In this document: positions 6,092-9,629 of the stretch, piece after piece
How positions within the stretch are numbered: position 1 is the stretch's first letter
Layout of the letters: each line of letters opens with the position of its first letter
Assembly (NCBI GenBank): GCA_903835275.1
Contig: CAILMK010000352.1
Location: 1 to 9,629 of the forward strand
Length of the DNA stretch: 9,629 bases
DNA from: an uncultured bacterium
Lineage (GTDB): Bacteria; Bacteroidota; Bacteroidia; CAILMK01
Direction: 5' to 3'
Notes under the pieces: model-generated
Told to the model about the DNA's origin: nothing
Databases searched by the model: none
Seen by the model: only the letters and a program-made list of their open reading frames with translations
Position numbers and translations under genes: made by a program

Positions 6092-6946
6092 TTAGTAATC
6101 TCCGAGGGTTTCCTCCAGTTGTGAGAGTGCGTTTTTTAATTGCTCATCATTTGGTGATGTGCCATGCCAGCGATGGTCATCTTCCATGAAGTCCACACCC
6201 ATGCCCATTTTAGTCCGCATCACTATCGCGATGCTTTCACCGCGATGCGCAAGTGTGCGAACGGTTTCAAGCGTTTCTACCACATTCTTCATGTCATTAC
6301 CATTCATATCAATGACGTGCCATCCAAAACTTCTCAGCTTGGCGTGCAAGTCCCCGAGCGGCATAACATCTGAAGTGCGACCGTCAATCTGCTGACCGTT
6401 ATAATCTATAGTAACGATAAGGTTATCCACTTTGTGATTGGGGGCAAACATCAATGCTTCCCAATTCTGACCTTCCTGCAATTCCCCGTCGCCATGCAGG
6501 GAGAAAACAAGGGAAGGATCATTATTCAGTTTCTTGGCAAGTGCTACGCCGATGGCAACACTCATACCCTGCCCTAGCGAGCCGGTTGCCACTCGAACTC
6601 CTTCAAGTCCCTCGTGTGTAGCAGGATGCCCTTGTAAGCGTGTATTTAATTTCCTGAAGGTACTTAGTTCACTCACTTCAAAATACCCCGAACGCGCCAG
6701 CGCACTATAAAACACCGGGGAAATATGCCCATTTGATAAAATGAACACATCCTCCTCCTTGCCATGCATATTGAAGGGCTTTGGAGTATGATTCAGAATG
6801 TTGAAATACAATGCTGTGAAAAAATCCGCGCAGCCCAATGATCCTCCGGGATGTCCTGATTGAACGGCGTGTACCATTCGCATAATATCGCGGCGCACCT
6901 GGGTGGCAATTTTTTCGAGTTCTTTTGTGTCGGTAATCTTATTCAT
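6092..6946 (-). CDS. Transketolase, N-terminal subunit
   Basis: 284 residues, the normal size for the thiamine-pyrophosphate-binding half of a split transketolase. Diagnostic features are SGHPGGSLG (30-38), the catalytic-site histidines in this motif and in LSNGHISP (74), and the ThDP/Mg2+ motif G152-D-G-E...N183 (GDGELQEGQNW to TIDYN). GQGMSVAIGVALAKK lies at 126-140. It needs the C-subunit encoded at 3588-4547 for the activating glutamate. Start: the ATG at 6946 gives the expected N-terminus and has a -7 box 32 nt upstream. It heads a same-strand run with the VWA and C-subunit genes, 150 nt and then -4 nt apart. Split transketolase genes are usually adjacent, so the intervening gene is notable. 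Confidence 0.93.
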   Translation of the reverse strand: MNKITDTKELEKIATQVRRDIMRMVHAVQSGHPGGSLGCADFFTALYFNILNHTPKPFNMHGKEEDVFILSNGHISPVFYSALARSGYFEVSELSTFRKLNTRLQGHPATHEGLEGVRVATGSLGQGMSVAIGVALAKKLNNDPSLVFSLHGDGELQEGQNWEALMFAPNHKVDNLIVTIDYNGQQIDGRTSDVMPLGDLHAKLRSFGWHVIDMNGNDMKNVVETLETVRTLAHRGESIAIVMRTKMGMGVDFMEDDHRWHGTSPNDEQLKNALSQLEETLGDY

Positions 6947-6978
6947 TTCGAGTTCAAAATTACTTTTTTTAAAGAAAT

Positions 6979-6986
6979 CAAAGTTA
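6979..6986 (-). promoter_or_regulatory. -7 promoter box (TAACTTTG) of the transketolase unit
   Basis: Minus-strand TAnnTTTG match 32 nt upstream of the transketolase N-subunit ATG. The leader between box and start is AT-rich, including a run of seven A on the minus strand. The 9-mer TTGTCCACA (plus-strand reading, 6992-7000) lies directly upstream of the box, inside the expected promoter spacer, and recurs at 7065-7073. Confidence 0.5.
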
Positions 6987-7079
6987 ATAAGTTGTCCACA
7001 AAAGGCTGAAAATTGGAAGCGAAAATGTTTACATGTTCAGCTGATCAGCCCTAAAAAAAGAGGATTGTCCACACATTTG

Positions 7080-7120
7080 ATTGCGTTCGCCGCGGCGAAT
7101 CGGATTTGGGATTGCGGATT
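7080..7120 (+). repeat. Composite GC-palindrome plus heptamer repeat, copy 2
   Basis: ATTGCG is followed by the perfect palindrome TTCGCCG/CGGCGAA (7086-7099) and three units of a 7-bp repeat: GGATTTG (7102-7108), GGATTGC (7109-7115) and GGATTTG (7116-7122). It is the inverted partner of 676-716. It lies in the 315-bp spacer 6947-7261. That spacer otherwise holds the transketolase -7 box, a 10-bp palindrome GCTGATCAGC (7040-7049) and the frr terminator. No gene is visible in the spacer. Confidence 0.6.
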
Positions 7121-7168
7121 TGAAAAACACAAAATAGATTTATAATTTGAAATCAAGATTAAGGCAAT

Positions 7169-7196
7169 AAAAAAAGCCGCAGTTTCCTGCGGCTTT
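7169..7196 (-). terminator. Intrinsic terminator of frr
   Basis: A 10-bp perfect stem (7173-7182 / 7187-7196, AAAGCCGCAG / CTGCGGCTTT) with a 4-nt loop, followed on the minus strand by seven T residues (complement of 7169-7175). It starts about 65 nt beyond the frr stop codon and separates frr from the transketolase unit. Confidence 0.88.
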
Positions 7197-7261
7197 GGAT
7201 TTTATTTATTGCTGAAATGGGTTCAAAATATTGAACCCCTACCTTTTATCTGTTATATGTT

Positions 7262-7825
7262 TTACACAGTCATGATCTCTTTTTCCTTAGCTGCAAGGAC
7301 CTCATCAATCTTGCGGATGTACTTGTCTGTATGCTCCTGTACTTTTATTTCGCCTCCCTTGCCCTCATCTTCTGCAAGTCCATCTTTTACAAGCTTCTTT
7401 ACGGCTTCCATCATGTCCTTCCGGATATTACGGATGGCAACCTTGCCTTGTTCTGCCTCAGACTTGGACATTTTCACCAACTGGTTACGACGTTCTTCTG
7501 TCAGCGCAGGGATATTGATGCGTATAATATTGCCATCATTTTGAGGAGAAAATCCAAGATTGGCATTCACAATTGCCTTTTCAATAGCGCCAAGCAAAGG
7601 CTTTTCCCAGGGCTGGATAACGAGCGAGCGAGGATCCGGAGTGCTTATATTCCCGATCTGTGATAAGGCAGTAGAAGTGCCATAATAATCCACATATACG
7701 CTATCGAGCATGGAAGGATTTGCCTTTCCTGCGCGGATCTTTGCGAGTTCATTTTCAAGATGGTCAAGTGCTTTTGCCATCGCGCTATCTGTTTCCCTGG
7801 TTACCTGATTCAATTGATCTGTCAT
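7262..7825 (-). CDS. frr: Ribosome recycling factor
   Basis: 187 residues, matching the roughly 185-residue family. With EF-G, RRF splits the post-termination ribosome into subunits in the cytoplasm. Recognisable signatures are LAKIRAGKANPSMLDSVYVDYYG (about 27-49), the domain II strands with LVIQPWEK (68-75) and ANLGFSPQNDGNIIRINIPALTEERR (88-113), and the C-terminal helical part KYIRKIDEVLAAKEKEIM. The three-helix-bundle tRNA-mimic layout is intact. The ATG at 7825 gives a standard N-terminus, and a -7 box lies 17 nt upstream. In many bacteria frr follows pyrH; here it appears to be monocistronic with its own terminator. Confidence 0.97.
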   Translation of the reverse strand: MTDQLNQVTRETDSAMAKALDHLENELAKIRAGKANPSMLDSVYVDYYGTSTALSQIGNISTPDPRSLVIQPWEKPLLGAIEKAIVNANLGFSPQNDGNIIRINIPALTEERRNQLVKMSKSEAEQGKVAIRNIRKDMMEAVKKLVKDGLAEDEGKGGEIKVQEHTDKYIRKIDEVLAAKEKEIMTV

Positions 7826-7842
7826 CGTCTTATTCGTTTCGG

Positions 7843-7850
7843 CAAAGATA
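7843..7850 (-). promoter_or_regulatory. -7 promoter box (TATCTTTG) of frr
   Basis: Minus-strand exact TAnnTTTG match 17 nt upstream of the frr ATG. No clear -33 TTG is visible. The expected leader is only about 10 nt. Confidence 0.5.
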
Positions 7851-7877
7851 TAAATTGATTTCGGATTATGTGATTTC

Positions 7878-7905
7878 GAATTGCGGATTTTGGATTGCGG
7901 ATTTC
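7878..7905 (+). repeat. Four tandem 7-bp units (GGATTKY-like)
   Basis: Four consecutive heptamers are seen: GAATTGC, GGATTTT, GGATTGC and GGATTTC. The pattern decays upstream (GGATTAT from 7863, GTGATTTC from 7870). The same heptamer type occurs at 7102-7122, and a more AT-rich form at 675-695. It sits just upstream of the frr promoter. Confidence 0.6.
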
Positions 7906-7976
7906 CAGTTTGCAGACATACTTTCCAATTCTCATTAACAGATTCGGATTGATGTAAACTATGTGCATTGTCTCCA

Positions 7977-8011
7977 TTTTCACATTAACTAATCAGCAAA
8001 TTATCACATTA
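7977..8011. repeat. Short TTWTCACATTA direct repeats downstream of the LOG gene
   Basis: TTTTCACATTA (7977-7987) and TTATCACATTA (8001-8011) are 24 nt apart. A third degenerate form, TTATTACATT (8009-8018), runs into the stop codon of the LOG gene. No hairpin terminator for the LOG gene is visible here. The function is unknown. Confidence 0.35.
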
Positions 8012-8593
8012 TTACATTTCCTCTTCGGTGATCCACTTATTCGTAGGTGGAGCAATATAACCCGACATATTCGCCAGTAGTTTATCAATATTATCATTGG
8101 TAAGCAACATTTTCTGATCGGCCTTTTTCAGGAAGCCCTTGTCTGCCATACCCTGAATAAGTTCAATTAATCCATCATAGTATCCATTAATATTCAGCAG
8201 GCCAATGGGTTTATTATGTAAACCCAATTGACCCCACGTGAGCATTTCAAAAAGTTCTTCCATGGTTCCGTATCCTCCCGGCAGCGCGATGATCCCGTCG
8301 CATAAATCGTGCATAAGAGCCTTTCTTTCATGCATGGTATCCACCAAAATCAGTTCGGTGAGTCCTTCGTGCGCCACTTCTTTTCCACTCAAAAAATAGG
8401 GAAGCACTCCCGTAACCTTGCCACCGTACTGTAATACAGCATCCGCGACTGCTCCCATCAATCCGATTTTGGCACCACCGTACACCAGTTCAATTTCGCG
8501 AGTTGCCAAAGTCTTGCCAAGTAAAGCCGCCTGTGCCTTGTAAATATATTCGGACCCGTCACTGGAGCCACAAAAAACTGTAATTCTTTTCAT
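8012..8593 (-). CDS. LOG/TIGR00730 family Rossmann-fold protein (nucleotide 5'-monophosphate phosphoribohydrolase-like)
   Basis: 193 residues, the typical family length. The family signature PGGYGTMEE is at 105-113, preceded by the substrate-site MHERKALM (87-94, R90/K91). The Rossmann start ITVFCGSSDG (4-13) and VYGGAKIGLMG (37-47) bind the nucleotide phosphate. Characterised members (plant LOG and bacterial LOG) hydrolyse cytokinin riboside 5'-monophosphates or AMP to the free base and ribose 5-phosphate. Bacterial homologues are often mis-annotated as lysine decarboxylases. The true substrate here is uncertain; nucleotide salvage or damage clearance is plausible. It is cytoplasmic, with no signal peptide. 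The ATG at 8593 is well placed, with a -7 box 35 nt upstream and a dyad in the leader. It diverges from the GT117 gene. Confidence 0.92.
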   Translation of the reverse strand: MKRITVFCGSSDGSEYIYKAQAALLGKTLATREIELVYGGAKIGLMGAVADAVLQYGGKVTGVLPYFLSGKEVAHEGLTELILVDTMHERKALMHDLCDGIIALPGGYGTMEELFEMLTWGQLGLHNKPIGLLNINGYYDGLIELIQGMADKGFLKKADQKMLLTNDNIDKLLANMSGYIAPPTNKWITEEEM

Positions 8594-8601
8594 AAAAGGT
8601 A

Positions 8602-8624
8602 CTGAACAGACAATATATGTTCAG
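8602..8624. promoter_or_regulatory. Dyad CTGAACA-N9-TGTTCAG in the LOG leader
   Basis: Perfect 7-bp inverted repeat (8602-8608 and 8618-8624) with a 9-nt AT-rich spacer. Its upstream edge coincides with the start point predicted from the -7 box at 8629-8636, so it could be a repressor operator over the start site or a hairpin at the 5' end of the mRNA. Confidence 0.35.
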
Positions 8625-8628
8625 GGTT

Positions 8629-8636
8629 CAAATATA
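8629..8636 (-). promoter_or_regulatory. -7 promoter box (TATATTTG) of the LOG gene
   Basis: Minus-strand exact TAnnTTTG match 35 nt upstream of the ATG. A TTTG lies 14 bp further upstream (complement of 8651-8654), shorter than the usual spacing to a -33 element. Confidence 0.5.
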
Positions 8637-8690
8637 ATTAAATGAAAACGCAAAGGCATTAAGAGGTAATAAAGTATTTCCGCTTTGATA

Positions 8691-8721
8691 GAGTTGCCAA
8701 CTTTTTGAAAGTTGGCAACTC
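8691..8721. repeat. Perfect 14-bp-stem palindrome in a divergent spacer
   Basis: Arms GAGTTGCCAACTTT (8691-8704) and AAAGTTGGCAACTC (8708-8721) pair without mismatch around a TTG loop. It lies between two divergently transcribed genes, where no terminator is expected, and neither side has a T-run. The architecture (long perfect stem, 3-nt loop, A/T-rich centre) resembles the hairpin at 636-668, suggesting an interspersed palindrome family. Confidence 0.7.
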
Positions 8722-8772
8722 TTCCTTATGTATTTCAAAATTGGCATAATTATGGCTGCAAAACTTCAACAT

Positions 8773-8799
8773 TTTGAGCTAATTCTCAAATAATTTGAG
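8773..8799. promoter_or_regulatory. Three alternating TTTGAG half-sites upstream of the GT117 gene
   Basis: TTTGAG (8773-8778), CTCAAA (8785-8790) and TTTGAG (8794-8799) alternate in orientation. The last two form the odd palindrome CTCAAAT-A-ATTTGAG (8785-8799). They lie 62-88 nt upstream of the ATG at 8861, a plausible place for a regulator. A near-match to the -7 box (TAGATTCG, 8831-8838) follows. Confidence 0.3.
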
Positions 8800-8860
8800 G
8801 ATTACTTATTTATGCTATCAGTAAAATATGTAGATTCGCAACCAAATTTTTAACCACCTA

Positions 8861-9629
8861 ATGAACTTTAAATCATACAGCCGACTTAACACCATCGTAG
8901 GATGGGCAGTTTTTGCAATTGCTGCCTTTACGTACTTATCTACGATTGAGTGGACCGTGAGCCTTTGGGACTGCGGAGAATTTATTCCTTCCGCTTTTAA
9001 ACTGGAAGTTTCCCACCCTCCCGGAGCACCTTTACATGGTATTATTAATCACCTCTTTAGCTTATTATCCTTCGGGAATGTGAAGATGGTTCCCATTTTG
9101 GTGAACTCATCGGCAGCCCTTGCATCTGCCTTTACTATTTTATTCCTTTTCTGGAGCATTACGGCTCTTGCTTTAAAGTTACTGGTTAAAAACAAAGACG
9201 GCGAAATTGAAACCGGTACTGTTTGGGCCATCCTTGGCGCAGGTGCAGTTGGTGGACTTGCCTATACTTTCTCAGATACTTTCTGGTTTTCAGCAGTTGA
9301 GGGTGAGGTATACGCACTTTCATCTTTCTTTACTGCCCTTATTTTCTGGGTGGCATTGAAATGGGAAGCCCGTGCGGATGAATCACGCCATTTGCGCTGG
9401 TTCGCACTGATGTTTTATCTCATAGGCCTGGTTATAGGTATTCACTTATTAGGTTTGCTTGTAATTCCTGTGATGGTATTGATGTATTATTACAAAAAAT
9501 ACAAGGTTACTCGTTGGGGAGTAATTATTGCTTTGCTTGTCGGCTTTGGTGCCCTTGGAGTGGTACAGGTGGTCATAATACAATGGCTCCTTGCCATTGC
9601 CGCACAATTTGACCTTTGGTTTGTAAACA
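8861..9629 (+). CDS. GT117/DUF2723 family polytopic membrane protein (5' part only)
   Basis: An open frame from the ATG at 8861 runs off the window after 256 codons, so only the N-terminal quarter or so of a family usually near 1000 residues is seen. Protein start: MNFKSYSRLNTIVGW. The conserved VSLWDCGEFIPSAFKLEV (33-50) and SHPPGAPLHGI (51-61) match the DUF2723 N-terminal signature, followed by NSSAALASAFTILFLFW (82-98). Multiple hydrophobic helices are visible, at about 13-28, 78-105, 119-137, 148-165, 178-205 and 217-245. The family is classed by CAZy/NCBI as glycosyltransferase family 117, with a GT-C-like membrane fold that probably uses a lipid-linked sugar donor. It is widespread in Bacteroidota. 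Donor and acceptor cannot be deduced. No in-frame stop or frameshift is seen. Confidence 0.92.
   Translation, partial: MNFKSYSRLNTIVGWAVFAIAAFTYLSTIEWTVSLWDCGEFIPSAFKLEVSHPPGAPLHGIINHLFSLLSFGNVKMVPILVNSSAALASAFTILFLFWSITALALKLLVKNKDGEIETGTVWAILGAGAVGGLAYTFSDTFWFSAVEGEVYALSSFFTALIFWVALKWEARADESRHLRWFALMFYLIGLVIGIHLLGLLVIPVMVLMYYYKKYKVTRWGVIIALLVGFGALGVVQVVIIQWLLAIAAQFDLWFVN

Noticed and set aside
6992..7073. Replication origin suggested by two DnaA-box-like 9-mers in AT-rich DNA
   Set aside because: Both have G at position 3, outside the usual consensus. Only two sites occur, and no dnaA, dnaN or other origin marker is nearby.
7863..7905. CRISPR-like array
   Set aside because: The units are 7 bp, contiguous and degenerate, with no spacers.
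8691..8721. Terminator
   Set aside because: The flanking genes diverge, so no transcript should end here, and there is no U-tract on either strand.
9049..9231. Minus-strand 60-codon open frame
   Set aside because: It is antisense to the well-supported GT117 reading frame, which continues through the region with conserved motifs.

Overview
The window looks like a chromosomal segment of a Bacteroidota (Bacteroidetes) bacterium. Evidence: a GT117/DUF2723 membrane protein of the kind common in that phylum; an ECF sigma / anti-sigma / Spy-like trio with the phylum's 'VPxxYFEEFP'-type anti-sigma motif; transketolase split into two genes; and several -7 promoter boxes of the Bacteroidota form TAnnTTTG just upstream of genes (87-94 +, 6979-6986 -, 7843-7850 -, 8629-8636 -). 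No rRNA, tRNA, transposase, phage gene or CRISPR array is visible.

Layout. 110-622 (+): YfcE-type metallophosphoesterase. It converges on a minus-strand operon read 2284->721: ECF sigma factor, one-TM anti-sigma-like protein, and a secreted Spy/CpxP-like protein whose start overlaps the anti-sigma stop (ATGA). A perfect 15-bp-stem hairpin (636-668) separates the two transcription units and has a strong U-tract for the minus-strand operon. 2318-2637 is a gene-free stretch with a -7-like box and a nested inverted repeat. It leads into 2638-3402 (+), a cytoplasmic protein of six exactly 35-residue TPR units. 3403-3587 is a repeat-filled convergent spacer.

6946->3588 (-) is a probable three-gene unit: transketolase N-subunit, a secreted von Willebrand A (VWA) protein, and transketolase C-subunit. 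The two halves of one metabolic enzyme are split by the VWA gene, which overlaps the C-subunit start by ATGA. The 150-bp gap between the N-subunit and the VWA gene is filled with stem-loops. Then come frr (ribosome recycling factor, 7825->7262, -) with a clear terminator, a LOG/TIGR00730 phosphoribohydrolase (8593->8012, -), a divergent spacer with palindromes, and the 5' part of a GT117/DUF2723 polytopic membrane protein (8861 to window end, +).

The genes are mostly ordinary. The most notable features are the VWA gene between the transketolase halves and the dense intergenic repeats. These repeats include two pairs of diverged copies, thousands of bases apart, whose stem sequences differ by changes that keep base pairing. 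This suggests families of structured interspersed elements under selection for folding. I found no convincing defence, mobile or otherwise new multi-gene system.
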